Of a DNA stretch of 64,000 bases, positions 21,599 through 33,264 are shown one piece after another (positions within the stretch are counted from its first letter, which is position 1; each line of letters starts with the position of its first letter). The notes beneath the pieces were generated by a model that made no database searches, was not told the origin of the DNA, and worked only from the letters and a program-made list of their open reading frames with translations. The stretch comes from Metaphire vulgaris. Lineage: Eukaryota; Annelida; Clitellata; Crassiclitellata; Megascolecidae. Location: contig CM030832.1 of assembly GCA_018105865.1 (NCBI GenBank), positions 22,618,486 to 22,682,485 on the forward strand. The letters are read 5' to 3'. The position numbers were made by a program, and so were the translations under genes.

Positions 21599-23466
21599 TT
21601 GCGAATGGCTGAGCGTTATGCGCGCCGGGCTCATCCGGATGCTGCTGTTGAAGCGGCCTCCACATGGAACGCGCAACGTAGAGTCTACAGACAACTCCTT
21701 CGTCGAAAACTGGAAACCTTCTGGAACCACAAAGTGAACTCTGAACGGTCTTCCCCTCGTCGTCTCTGGCAGTCTCTGGAAACTACTCGGGCGCGGTCCA
21801 GTACGCCAGTGCCAGACACGATCACTGCAGGGCAGTTTGCTGAGTATCTCAGTGAGAAGGTCGGGGGAGTATGGTCGGCCACGTCGATAAATGAACCGCC
21901 TACGTGCTCCTCCGCGGCGCCTCACTGTTCACTCAGTTCTTTCCGGACTCTGACAATCGATGAAGTGATCTGGCATCTGGCATACGCGCTCTACCGGATA
22001 AGCACTACCCCAGTGATCCTCTATCAACTAGGCTACTTAAGGAGTGTTCAGACGTACTGTCACCATATATCGCAGAGCTTTTCAATCGCTCGTTGGCCAC
22101 TGGGATAGTGCCGTCAACCTTTAAGTCAGCCTTCATTACTCCACGTATCAAGAAGTCCAACTTTGATGCTGCGGATGTTAAATCAGACAGACCAATTTCT
22201 AATCTATCTGTACTTTCGAAGCTACTAGAATGTCTGGTATTAGGCCTACATCAACTTACTGACTATCTTTCGTCATATGGCCTGCTACTAGAACTGCAAT
22301 CGGTTTATCGTGCATTCCACTCCACTGAAACAGCGGTTCTGAAGGTCACCACGGACATCTTACGGGAACTTGATGCTGGTAAAGTGGCGGTGCTGGTACT
22401 GTTAGACCTCACTGCCGCATTTGACACGGTAGATCATGCTACACTATTGCAGAGGCTGACAGCATCCTATGGGGTCTGCAACTCAGCCCTGCAGTGGTTC
22501 TCATCTTACCTTGATCTACGAACTCAATTCGTACGCTGCGCCAACTCCTCGACGCCGCCATCCTCAGTCAATCGTGGAGTCCCACAGGTATCGGTCCTTG
22601 GACCCATCCTCTTCGCTCTCTATGTGGCCGACCTGGTTGGCATAGCTCAAAAATACGGACTACGGGCACATCTCTACGCTGATGACACAGATTTATGGGA
22701 GCTGCACGCCACCCGCCACCCAACAACTGCAGCAATGCGTGACAATGTGCATTGCAGAGATGACAAACTGGCTGAGATCCAATCGACTCCAGCTTAATGC
22801 TGCCAAGACAGAAGTTCTATGGATCGCTACTGACCGGCAGCAGCACCTCTTACCCACGGCGTGTGTTGAATGTGTTCGTATTGACGATCTGGAGCTGCAG
22901 CCGACTACCTCGGTTCGGAATCTAGGCATCTACTTAGACCGTACTGTATCGATGAAACAACACGTGGCCAATACCGTCGCCGGATGTTTCGCTGCTCTAC
23001 GATTGATACAGAGTATCCGACGATCTGTCTTCACTACAGTCCTTAAGTCGCTGGTCAGTGCTTTAGTGCTGACAAGACTGGACTATGGCAACGCCACTCT
23101 TGCAGGGACTCCTGGTTATCTCCTCAACGGTCTTCAGACGGTGCTGAACGCTGCCGCGCGTTTGATTCACCGATCCGGACGGAGTGATCACATAACACCT
23201 CTACTGGTAGATCTACACTGGCTTTCAGTGCCAGAACGTATCAAATACAAGCTGGCGTCACTGGTGTTCCGGTGTCTGAATGGCATGGGCCCAGCATACC
23301 TAAAGACAGAACTGCATCGTGTCTCAGATCTCGAGGTCGACAACGTCTGAGATCGGCCTCCACTGCAGCGCTACTCGTCCCGCGAATGCGTCTCTTTACC
23401 GTGGAAGATCGCGCATTTCCCGTGGCGGCAGCACGGGTCTGGAATGGTCTACCACTGGCCATTTAA
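21599..23466 (+). pseudogene. LINE reverse transcriptase (CR1/L2-like), frameshifted
   Basis: Frames in order: a basic linker (VYRQLLRRKLETFWNHK), RT fingers (PSTFKSAFITPRIKK, then a decayed YRPISNLSVLSKLLE), palm A VLVLLDLTAAFDTVDH, NRGVPQVSVLGPILF, and HLYADDTDLWEL with catalytic YADD. The thumb and C-terminus follow as LQLNAAKTEVLW, VRNLGIYLD, LTRLDYGNATLAG, HITPLLVDLHWLSVPERIKYK, GPAYL and RVWNGLPLAI. This is a nearly full-length CR1/L2-type polymerase. Frame changes near 21900-22090, 22700-22800 and 23340 inactivate it. The element ends at 23594 and runs into an (AAT)n tract. Confidence 0.9.
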
Positions 23467-23590
23467 CTCTCACCATCACTAGATGCGTTTACGAAGCGCT
23501 TAAAGACCTGACTATTTCGAACTAGTTATGATTCTGTTTTGACATTTTATGGATTTTAATAGTTACCACAGTAATCTTAACTTTAATTTT

Positions 23591-23598
<8 letters not shown>

Positions 23599-23686
<88 letters not shown>
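23599..23686. repeat. (AAT)n microsatellite between two LINE 3' ends
   Basis: About 29 AAT units at the 3' end of the plus-strand LINE; it also abuts the 3' end of a minus-strand LINE fragment (23690-23945). Confidence 0.95.
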
Positions 23687-23689
<3 letters not shown>

Positions 23690-23945
23690 GAAAAAACTCT
23701 CTTACCAATTTCAATGTTGGTTCTAGTTACATTTAACAATGAATCAGCAAAACTTGTTGAATGACAATGTTTCGGATGGTTTAATATAGATTTTAGATAT
23801 TGAGGTTGGCCAGGCTGCAGTATTCTATAAACCAGGACACCAGTGTTAATTACAATATTTCTCTGTTCTACCGGCAGCCAGTGCAACTTTTGAAGGACAG
23901 GCTTAATGTGATCATGCTAACGAGTTCTTGTAATGGCCAGGACAA
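23690..23945 (-). mobile_element. LINE C-terminal fragment, opposite orientation
   Basis: The minus strand reads DHIKPVLQKLHWLPVEQRNI, then VYRILQPGQPQYLKSIL. This is the HI.P.L..LHWLP motif of CR1/L2-like polymerases. A stop precedes the block near 23920, and the LWNSLP end is missing. It is a small truncated copy ending at the shared microsatellite. Confidence 0.75.
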
Positions 23946-23987
23946 TAATAATACGATAAGCAGACTACACTATGAAAACGTAGACAG

Positions 23988-24797
23988 CATCTTGAACTGC
24001 ACTCCTGTGGGCACCACTGCATGCCTCGACTCTGCCCAGCAAAGTATTTCATGCAATGTTAATTGAAGCGCGTGAAACCGATGTAGGCTGTGCAGTGGCA
24101 GGTAGGAGTTTATTGCGCTTTATGATGTGCTCTCACAAAACATTATATTCACCAGATGTCCTATGCAAGATAACCTTGACCATTAATCCGAAGCGGGCTG
24201 TGGGCTGTTGAAGGCGGAATCCTGACTTGGTGAAGAGAATGTAATGGATAGGCTGAGAACCAGTCGAGGTCGAGGCACTCAATCATCCAGAATCGATGGA
24301 CAGTAAGACACGTACACGTAGCTCGCCTTTATTTCAGCTTAGTAGGCTACGTGTTGAAGCAAATCGTTGCAGATGGCTTTGTTTGGTGTCAGATTTTAGT
24401 CACGAAATGGTTGCTAAGGTTCAGAGGAAAGTATTGAATTGAAAATAGAAAATCACGGACTCATTAACCGGACGGTGCTATACAGTACAATATTAATGGA
24501 CTGATATAACGAGCAGTTTGCCAGCATATGCTCATTAGTTAAAACCTTTGACTTTCTTTGAGCTTCCGCCACAAATTTCCAGTGACCGATCGTGTAGGTT
24601 ATCTCGTAGTAATTGAAGTTAGTTTTCTGAGAATACTAGCACTAATTTTTCGACTGTCCGACTGATTGCTTCACCGACGAATGTGAGTAAAAGATACGGC
24701 AGCTACAGAGCCATAATGAATCCTCCATTTGGTTTTTCATCTGGATGCCACAAATATTGTTATTATGTCCATTGTTAATGCAGACTCTAAACCTTAG
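23988..24797. repeat. Duplicated non-coding segment, copy A
   Basis: Collinear blocks recur at 37570-38325: GCAGTGGCAG followed by TTATTGC; ATGGATAGGCT; TAGTAATTG(A/G)A with TTTTC; TTCGACTG; and TATGAATCC. Divergence is substantial but the order is kept. No coding frame is conserved, so it is a flank or regulatory part of a segmental duplication. Confidence 0.65.
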
Positions 24798-25510
24798 CAA
24801 TAGTAACATGTATGGTAGCCTGCATAATGCATAGGCCTATACTACCGCTTAGTCGATCTTTGCCATAAAGTAGGCCTATCCGTTCCAGTAGTCAGACGCA
24901 GACTTTGGTGTGAAAGTGGTCTAGTGTTCTTACGTTTTCAGACCGAAAAGTCGACGTTTCAGCTGCAAAGAGAAAGCTCTCCAGGATATAGAACAGGCGT
25001 GCAGTACGTGCGTATCTTGAGCCGTAGCGAGAGTCGCTTGTCCCTTAATTAAGATCATATTCAGCGAGAGTATGGTAAAGAATGCCAGGCTGATGCGTCT
25101 TTCTAGATCATCTCTACATATCAGTTGCCATCAGATGTCTGGACGCTGAATATATATGTTAAAACGTCTGTAGGCTCAACTGACTCGCTCCCAAATAAGG
25201 AATCTCTGGAATAAGCCTATCGCCGAATCCCAGGTTCTGAGGTTCTGAAGTCTGGTTTTGGTTCAAGAAGCCGTCAGCGAAACTGATGTCTGACCAACTT
25301 TTGGGATTTTAAAACCAAGATTTTTACTAGTAGATTTATTGATGTAAATGAGGTAAGCAAGAAAATAAATTATATATTTTATATCTCCGAGGGTCAGTGA
25401 CATTCTACAGTGCCTTTTGCTATTAAAATTGGTCTAATCAAAGATTCCAAATTTTTGCACACGTTTGGTGAAAAATAACACTATTTTGAACACAACTGTA
25501 ATGAAAATTT
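24798..25510. other. No gene recognised
   Basis: Non-coding stretch with two TAGGCCTA palindromes (24832, 24871). It lies between the duplicated block and a TIR element. Confidence 0.45.
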
Positions 25511-25899
25511 GGGACTGTCCGTTAATTACGTAAACAGTTTTGGTTTTGACCACCCCTGTTAACAACTGACGAACTTTAAGTGACCCCTCCTATAATTATG
25601 TCAAAAACTTTTAACCCCACCCTAAGTTCAGTGACGTGTTACCAAAAAAATTGTATAAGGTTATTATTTCTTGCGTTGATGACCTTTTTTGCTCATCAGC
25701 GTCAAAATATGGTTATGACCTTGTTTGCATGGCAGGCCTTATCCGAATAAGTCATAGTATTCCATGAATTTCCTATATTTTGATTACTTGTAAGAAATGA
25801 AATTGTTGACGTCAACTTATCTTGGCCATCCTCTGTCAATAACTGTCAAACTTTTAAAGCCATTTCCCCTATTTTGTTGACGTTTTTAATGGACAGTCC
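25511..25899. mobile_element. TIR element with 3-bp target duplication, copy 2
   Basis: Ends GGGACTGTCCGTTAATTACG and, inverted, GGACTGTCCATTAAAAACG are flanked by TTT on each side (25508-25510, 25900-25902). The interior includes GATGACCTTTTTTGCTCATC (25678). It is in the opposite orientation to the relative at 38824. Confidence 0.75.
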
Positions 25900-25904
25900 T
25901 TTTA

Positions 25905-26091
25905 TCAAATTGACATTTTACTGAACTGGAATTATTCGTTTGTATTCGGCATTTGTGGCTGCACAAACCATTGAGTCGAATGCATTGCGTCATAATAACT
26001 ACTATTTTATAATTAACAAGACAATTTGTATGCAGCCTTGGGAAGAAGGTTGACTTCAAGGTGCCGTTAAGAAGTTTCATATGCCTTAAAT
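25905..26091 (+). pseudogene. Relic of a third LicD-family gene copy (5' flank only)
   Basis: This region resembles the DNA just upstream of both LicD genes: GCATTTGTGGCT followed by GAGTCG, then ATTTTATAATTAA and GCCTTAAAT. It resumes after the element at 26963-27020 with CCTTAAATCT, GAGTCCAA-like, CGT.TTT.GGTT and TTCTCG blocks. No coding part remains. Confidence 0.55.
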
Positions 26092-26962
26092 GGGTACGCC
26101 CCAACTCGGCGACGGTCGACTCGGCACCGGCCAACTCGTCACCGACAACTCGGCGACGGTCAACTCGGCGCCAGTTCAAGTGTGCGCCCGGTCGACTCGG
26201 CAACGGTCAAATCGGCGTCAATTCAGGAGGACCAATACAATCATTGTTAATGGACACTTAAGCAGGGTGCGATTTGTGATTGGAGCAGTGGGGGGGGTAT
26301 TTAGGAGGAAAAAGAGTTTGGAGGATGTAGGTGTTTGGGGATATGTAGCAGTAAGGGTATATAGTGGTGAAGGGATGTAGCAGAAGGGGGATGCAGTTGG
26401 GCATTGGGGGATCTTCTCTTTCCCCTACAAATCGCGCCCGGCACTTAAGTGTTGAGTTAAAACCAAATTATCAGAAGAATGTGTGACTACTAATAATTTA
26501 ATAGTATATTTTTGGGCTGTAGTGTCTTATTCAGAGTAAAATTGTAACCTGGACAGAGGACCAAGTGACTATCCCTAAATTAGTTGACCTGTTCCGGACC
26601 CGCAACCATCACCTAGAACACCGTCACTCTTTCATGGCACGCCGATTGAATGCATTTGAGAATATTCCCTCGTATTCCACAAGACTTTAGTTTAGCGTCT
26701 TGTGTGTGTCGCTTTATAAAAAACTTTGGCCAAATATAAATATGTTATGTCTACTGCCTTGCCCGGCAATGCCCGCGTCTAGCTAATAAAAAACCGGCTC
26801 TCTTTCAGAATGTTTTCCATAGCTTTTGTACATGAATTTGCGCGACGCGTCGCCGAGTTGGCCGGCGCCGAGTTTTCCGTTCGCCGAGTTGTCCTGTCGC
26901 CGATTTGACCGTCGCCGAGTTGGCCGGTGCCGAGTCGGCGTCGCCGATTTGACCTGTTCCGG
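26092..26962. mobile_element. Element with inverted CAACTCGGCGACGGT arrays
   Basis: Left array 26098-26222 and right array 26848-26955 (inverted) consist of units near CAACTCGGCGACGGT. The whole is flanked by CCTTAAAT at 26084-26091 and 26963-26970, an 8-bp duplication. The middle (26223-26847) is non-coding. Repetitive frames such as the Asn-Ser-Ala runs are artefacts. The hAT class is inferred from the duplication length and from other array-bearing elements here. Confidence 0.75.
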
Positions 26963-27304
26963 CCTTAAATCTTATGAATCCAATGTCTTCGTTTAGGTTT
27001 TCCATTGATTTCTCGATTTTGGCATTTATCCTCATTTGCTATCAACTTCAAGTAGAGACTAAACATTTAGATACGATTCAAAAGTTTAATTACGCATGCT
27101 AATAACAGTTTAATATATTTAACATTTTATGTAATTTGGGTTATTTTTGCATCAACATTTGTGGCTATCGGCTGCGCCAATGGGTCGGATACATTACAAC
27201 TTAAGGTGGTTTTATAATTAATTTAATCTGCCTTAAAGCTCTCGTATACGAGTCCAACGTCGTATTTCAGGTTCAGAAACAGGGTTCTCGCTTCTTGATC
27301 CACT

Positions 27305-28255
27305 ATGTTTGTCCAAAGAGCGATTCAATGCTGCACTTGCAACAGGATCTTCATCGTCAACTTTCTGGTTTTATTCCTGAACTTAATTCTCTACATCTAC
27401 AATGTTCATTACTCTCACTTCAGGTTTCAACTTCGAATCGATGACACTTCAAAAGAGAAAAGCTTCACATGCAACATCACCAATCAGGGAGCCACATGTC
27501 CTTACAACTGGACAGCTCTCGAAGCAAGGGTCTTTGCCTCACCCATGGACTCAAAGGAGCGCCAACTTCTTGACAGAATGTTTCAAACATTTGTACAGAC
27601 CGTTGAAGCGGCCAACCTGACGTACTTTATTACGGCCGGTACCTGATTGGGTCTCTTAGACATCACGGTCCCATTCCTTGGGACGATGACGCCGATGTCA
27701 TGGTTAAAGCAAGCGATGAAGACATTCTCTTGGACGTTCTGTCTAAATTGGGTCCAGATTTCAAACTATATGCGATGAAACCACCCTGGAAAAATTTCTG
27801 GAAACTATTTCCAAGTCAAGGACGTGAAGTGGTCGGTTTCAACTTCAGGACACCGTTAATTGATATCTTTCTTTATCTCGAGAACGAAACCCATGTTTGG
27901 ACCGCCATACCCCAATGGCAGAATACAGACATCTGGCTAAGGCGGGACATATTTCCTTTGCACAGACGACCCTATGGAGGACTGTTCCTGCCAGCGCCAT
28001 GCAACAGTTTGGCCGTTGTAGCCGCTGATACTAACATCTCCATGTGCCATAGTCGGCGTTTTAATCATTTTTCGGAGAAATACATGAATGAAGTAATTAA
28101 AATTTCATGCGACCATTTGGCCCACATCCATCCATTCGTCAAGCGTTCCATTGCAACAAATGAATCATCTCATCTCGTCAAGAAACGTTGATGATTGGAA
28201 ATTTGACTTTAGAGGAAGTCGTGGTAGAAAATTATTGCTAAAATGTTAAAGATAC
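27305..28255 (+). pseudogene. LicD-family transferase gene, frameshifted copy
   Basis: The start at 27305 is followed by a signal anchor (IFIVNFLVLFLNLILYIYN) and one short Cys-containing unit (FQLRIDDTSKEKSFTCNI). The LicD core follows: CPYNWTALEAR, LDRMFQTFVQTVEAANLTYF, then RHHGPIPWDDDADVMV. The frame breaks after ITAGT because one C is missing near 27643 (the intact paralogue at 43074 has an extra C). It breaks again near 28183, where one A is missing. LicD proteins transfer phosphocholine or sugar-phosphate groups and include fukutin-like Golgi enzymes (family knowledge). Two single-base losses could be decay or assembly error. Confidence 0.85.
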
Positions 28256-28431
28256 AAAACATTATAATTACTTATCAATAGTAATATTGAGGACTCCCAA
28301 TGGGTTGTTGGATGTTATTATATATATTTTCAATTTATAATCTATTATATATATATAATATATATATATTTATTTATTTATTTATTCATCATCCTCATTT
28401 TCATTATTTTTAAATTTAAAATGTATTTTGC

Positions 28432-28712
28432 TCAATTAAATTTTCAGACTATGAGATTAAGTTAATTGGGGATTTAATTTTTCAATAAAGCGTTCTTCAG
28501 AAATGATTGCTGTAATGTTTTAAATTAGTATATCTCAGGCTATTTCCACACCAAGCTAAAAAGATGAGGTTCACACCATTGTTTAGACTGTTTATTCCTT
28601 TCCAACCGTCCATTAAAACAAAATTATAGGGTCGAGTCCTTTTATCGGCCTAAAATATCACCCTCTCTCCAAAAACATTTTTAAAGCTCTCTGAAAAATA
28701 TTTTCATCAAGG
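28432..28712 (+). mobile_element. Helitron interior fragment, part 1
   Basis: This matches Helitron copy 1 positions about 1868-2160 (AAGCGTTCTTCAGAAATGAT, then TATATCTCAGG, GATGAGGTT and AAAATATCACCCTCT). It ends at GGTAACCCCAG and appears to continue at 30600. Confidence 0.75.
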
Positions 28713-30599
28713 TAACCCCAGGGTTTTTTTTAACATCGTTGACTGATCTTTTCAACCCATCTAATTCTGAAAATTTTTCTATAGCATTTTTTTCAAAAGC
28801 TAAAATTCTTCTGGCCCTAGTTCTTTTGTGATGGTCCAAGTCCGCAATCTTACAAGGTTATGCTGAAAATACATGTTTCGAATTTGAAATTGGGCGAAAT
28901 CTTTTAATACATTGTTGAAACCATAAAACTGTATTTGGTCGCAAGTTAATGGCAAAAGTGGGCCACGCTTCCATTTATTAGTGGCCAACCAACCCATCGG
29001 ATTTTTAACGGATACATATCATTTGACCACAGTTGAGCTATAAACCAGCGGTCGTATGACTCGTATCTGACTCATCACTCGACGTCACTGCTGCAGATAG
29101 CCAACCAAACTACGGTCGTTGTGGTTATGTGTAGAAAATACAGACCGTGGTTAGTCTGCGGATTAATTTTATTTCTCCATCTCTCTGGTAGAGGGAGATG
29201 TTATGTGTGGGTGAAATACGTTTTAAAAATCTATAGTTATTTTTTTCCTCACCGGCCAACGCAAGGCCAGTGTCAACCGGTAATTTGATTTTCGCGTTAC
29301 CTCCATTGGAATGATGATTGGCGATTAGGGGCTTAAAATCCAGTATCTACCCCGCGCCTATGATTTCAGAACGGGGGTGGGGACCAGGTATAGTAGCTGG
29401 TAGGCATGATGGGCAGAGGAGGATCTGAGGCGCTTTTATTCATTTGAAAATAAATTTTTGTGCAAGTATGTTGTATCTGAATATTTTGATCGAGTGAACT
29501 AATATCGTTTGCTTCGGAAATACAAAAAGCTTTATTTAAATTTCAGCAGGATTTTGTGAAAATAAGGTGTAAATATGGATAAATTTCTTAAGCGAAAAAC
29601 GTGAAATTTAGCAAGTATGAATGAACATAGTTCAGTTGGACGACGATGCCAGTGCATCTCTTGTTAATAGACCTTCGAGTGCGAAGAAGACATGCAACTA
29701 AAAATTGGTGAAGCGTAAATATAATGGTGTTAGTCGAGTGAGGCCCATAAAATTGGATTTGCAAAATCAAAGAGCCAGTTAAAAATCTTTTTGTACGTTT
29801 CATTATACTATTTCAATTTTTTGCCAAGATTAGTTTAACACGTTTTCTACTGTTCATTCAATTGCTCTCTATGTACCAATTGTGATAGCTATCGATATAT
29901 ATATATATGTATCTTAATTTTGATTTATGGACCAGTCTTTATTGGGCTGGCAAATGCTTTAATTTTATTCAGTGGGTCGATAAGCTGGCCAAGATATTTT
30001 AAAGTCGGTCCCGACTCCCGAGCCAGGAAAGTTTCGGAATCAATGCGCGGTATTAAGCAGTGTCTTTGACGCTTTGGAGGCGTTCTTGTTTCCTGCTCGA
30101 GCGCACAGTAACACACTGCAGTGTAGATAAAGCTATGAGACTGTGATGCAAGGACAGAAACGAAACTGGAAACAGCAGAGAGGTGGTTTTCAGACGTATG
30201 CAAAAATTCATGAACAGAAAAATTAACCAATGAGGCTTTTTAAAAGCCTTTGTCTTGTAAAAAGAAAATTGTTACAAACCAAGAAAGCGACAGTTGAAAT
30301 TATTCGGACATCTAATTATTAAAAGGAAGGATTGGTAAAATCTTTCCAAAAGTAATAACAGTGAATGTGGGTAAAAGAAGGTTCGCCCCCGCTGCACTCA
30401 GCTACTTCACTGAGTCTGGATTGTTACTAACGGAAAATGAATGTACGTCATAAGTTGAGTTGAAATAAACAAATTTCAATCAATCAATTAATAGGCTAAA
30501 ATCGAAGGAAGTGCCAAAATTAGTTTTCGTCCGGAATTTTGTTAAGTTTTTCATAACGGCCCCTAGTACGATGAGGAGACTTAAAAACACCTTGGTGCG
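28713..30599. other. 1.9-kb unidentified sequence splitting a Helitron fragment
   Basis: The flanking Helitron pieces are consecutive in the intact elements, so this block looks inserted. I see no terminal repeats, target duplication or coding signature. Frames at 28800-28997 and 29925-30230 (minus) are not recognisable. Confidence 0.4.
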
Positions 30600-30735
30600 G
30601 GAACTTTGGTCATGGGGCAAAGTTGTAAAGGGATGGCAGAGGAACGAAATAAACCAAAAGTTTGAAAATCGGTTGACATTTGGCAAAGATCTATCAGTTC
30701 TAACCCGATGACCCCAATGTTTGAACATAAGTAAC
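30600..30735 (+). mobile_element. Helitron interior fragment, part 2
   Basis: This matches Helitron copy 1 positions about 2160-2300 (TTGTAAAGGGATG, GTTTGAAAATCGGTTGACAT, TCTAACCCGATGACCCCAA). Confidence 0.75.
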
Positions 30736-32299
30736 GTTATAATCAAATCTACATTAATAGCGCTCATCAAATATAATATTAATTCAGAATCTTTGACTAA
30801 GTTCAATACTCTATCTCTATGGTCGTATGATAGTTCTCCGTTAATAACCAGTTACCAATGTCCACAATTAAACTGTCGATAGACAGATTTTAAAACATCA
30901 CATAAAACTATCAAACAAGTTCCTGAGCTCCTCTACAAACGCAACGCTCAATTGACGACTAAGTACAGATACGTTAGATCGTTTTATTTAATCGAAATAC
31001 GCCTTTAAATCTATTTAAAATCAATGCGACGATCGACGTTCGACCAGCTCTTCGGCTCCAGTCGCCATCTGTTCCTCCTCTTTTCGGCGAACGACCTTGA
31101 CTCTTCATCACAGCTCGGCAGATTCGAACGCTCCTCATATCCGATTGGTCTACGCACTGCGTGTCCTCGAAACGCTACGTCCTATTGGATCAGGAAACGC
31201 CCGTCTCAGCCAATCGCACCACCGATCGTCTGCTGCATCTTAATTACAATAGCAACCAATTAGTCAAACTAGGTCACATATGTTTACTTTATCTAGCGCT
31301 AATTCAACATTCACCACTAATTTCACCATCATCGCCACACCATCACAATATAAACACGCTTGGATAAAATTTTGCGAACATTTAATTTTGTATTTCTGAA
31401 ATGTTCCTAGCAGAGTTTCTTTGGCTGGTCAACACTGGTTTGAGTAAAGATTTTTTTTATTTTTGATTATTTGATTAGTGAAATCTTTGACGTCAACTTC
31501 TCTTGGTTACCGCGGATTTCTGTCAAACGGTAACCCCGGCTATAAATTGTTGACGTAATTAATGGAAAAATTTGGCCAAAGAGCGCGGTGTTACCGCGGT
31601 AACGGATTCTTGTCATACAGTAATACCGCAGGGACGGGGACATTTACAACGTAGTACGTTTAGATATTTAGGTCTATAAGTCTCTTCATGGCGCCATCTT
31701 CAGTAAAAATCGAAGTTTGACTTTGATATTTATCAATATGGCCATCTTACATGCAAATAAGATGAAAATAAGCTAGAAAGGCGGGAAAATAATAAAAAAT
31801 AAAATGGCAATTTTATATAGAAATATGTTTAGGGATTTTTCAGAAATCATAGTTTTTATTCTGGGGGTTTTCAGAGACACCCTGTATTTCGTCGCGCGCG
31901 CTCACGTAACGTCACTCGCAACTGGGTAAAAAGTCGGACAATGCTTTTTTCTTATCAGGATTTTTCGGAAGTTGGAGGGTACCATCAGGGGCCGCTCTGG
32001 ATAGGCTGTCTTCGAGAGGCAGACAGGCTATCGACGCCACTGCTTATCGATCACCATAATCTGAGTAGACGCGTAAACGTAGACGTTTGCATACAAAAAT
32101 ATAATGACGCCATCTTCATATTAACGCAATTCTCGATATTTATACGTTTGCAATTTAAGCGTAAGTTTTGATATTCTTTTGTCTCAACTATTAGTCAGTT
32201 TTCATAAAGTGTCATATTAATGCCTAAACAATTGTTCAATATTCTTCTAAGAAACGCTACATGTTTTATGCTAACATGATTTATTTGACTTTTTACAGT
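30736..32299. other. No gene recognised; TIR-element remnant inside
   Basis: At about 31485-31565, GACGTCAACTTCTCTTGG and TTGTTGACGTAATTAATGG recall the 3-bp-duplication TIR family in degraded form. At 31943-31980, CTTATCAGGATTTTTCGGAA is one unit of the GCTTGTCAAG motif. A GC-richer stretch at 31020-31210 has an open frame without signatures. Confidence 0.45.
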
Positions 32300-33264
32300 C
32301 AATCCGACACAAATTGGAGAAATGGAACCTCCTATGTGTGGTGCTGCAGATGTTCATTTGCTCGTAGACAGCATTTGCGTATTTTGCTATGAAGGTGATG
32401 GACTGTATCGATGAGCGACAGTATTCTTTCCAACTTCTTACAGTGTTTCATGCAGAAGAGATCGAGAAACCAATAGGGAGCTTCTACAGTGAAAACTCAA
32501 ATTGATTTTACGTTCTAGATATTCTTGATTCAAAAACACTCATCTGGAAAATACAACTGAACGACCACAAGGCTTCAGTATTTGTATCTTTGTCTGGATA
32601 TTCACCGGCCATGACAGTTTCTTCCGATGGGGATATATATTTTGGTTTACATCGATCCAAAATCTGACGAAGCTCGTATTATTATTTATGAATCTAGTGG
32701 GATGGCCAAGGAGAACTTTACAATAGGTCGGTATTCGTATAAATCAAGGCGTCTTCACTTTGAGGGTCTGTTGGTCTTTGGGGATCATATTTTCGTCAGT
32801 ATGAATAATTTCACCGAATACCCATCTTTGATGGTATAATTGAATCGTGGACGATAGAGAGACTGAAGGAGGAAAAAGGCGAAGGTCGCATCGTTTAGAC
32901 AAATTCATCTCGATGTTTGAATATATCAGAAAAACATAACGGAAATTATAAATGTGGTGAAGTAAGGTGGATGCGTTTAAAGTATCGGACGAAAACTTCA
33001 TTCTTTGCCTGCTCGAGAACTACTCTACAGTCAATTATTTCTGATAGACTGCTTGTTGGTGATGTCATGTTTGATCTTCATGAATTCTATTTGTGTTCTG
33101 ATGCTTCGAAGTGGTGCGTGAGAAACGTAGAAATGTTTGGAAAAGACAAAACGTCGTTGAAGAGCTGTGTACTGTCTGCTGTGATGAAAACCAAACAGAA
33201 CTTTATTCTAGTTACAGAGTGGGCTTCGCAGAAGTCTTACGTTGAGATCTACAGCGTTCCATAA
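32300..33264 (+). pseudogene. Frameshifted relic of an unidentified beta-rich gene
   Basis: A good acceptor (TTTTTACAG at 32291-32299) is followed by protein-like stretches in alternating frames: EPPMCGAADVHLLVDSICVF, VLDILDSKTLIWKIQLND, YSPAMTVSSDGDIYFGL, YILVYIDPKSDEARIII, FEGLLVFGDHIFVSMNN and IISDRLLVGDVMFDLHEFYL. It ends at VEIYSVP and a stop at 33262. Repeated strand-like units of the type 'G..LY....' suggest a beta-propeller-like fold, but I do not recognise the family. At least four frame changes or stops interrupt it. It reads as one terminal exon of a dead gene, or of a gene in an error-prone assembly. Confidence 0.5.
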
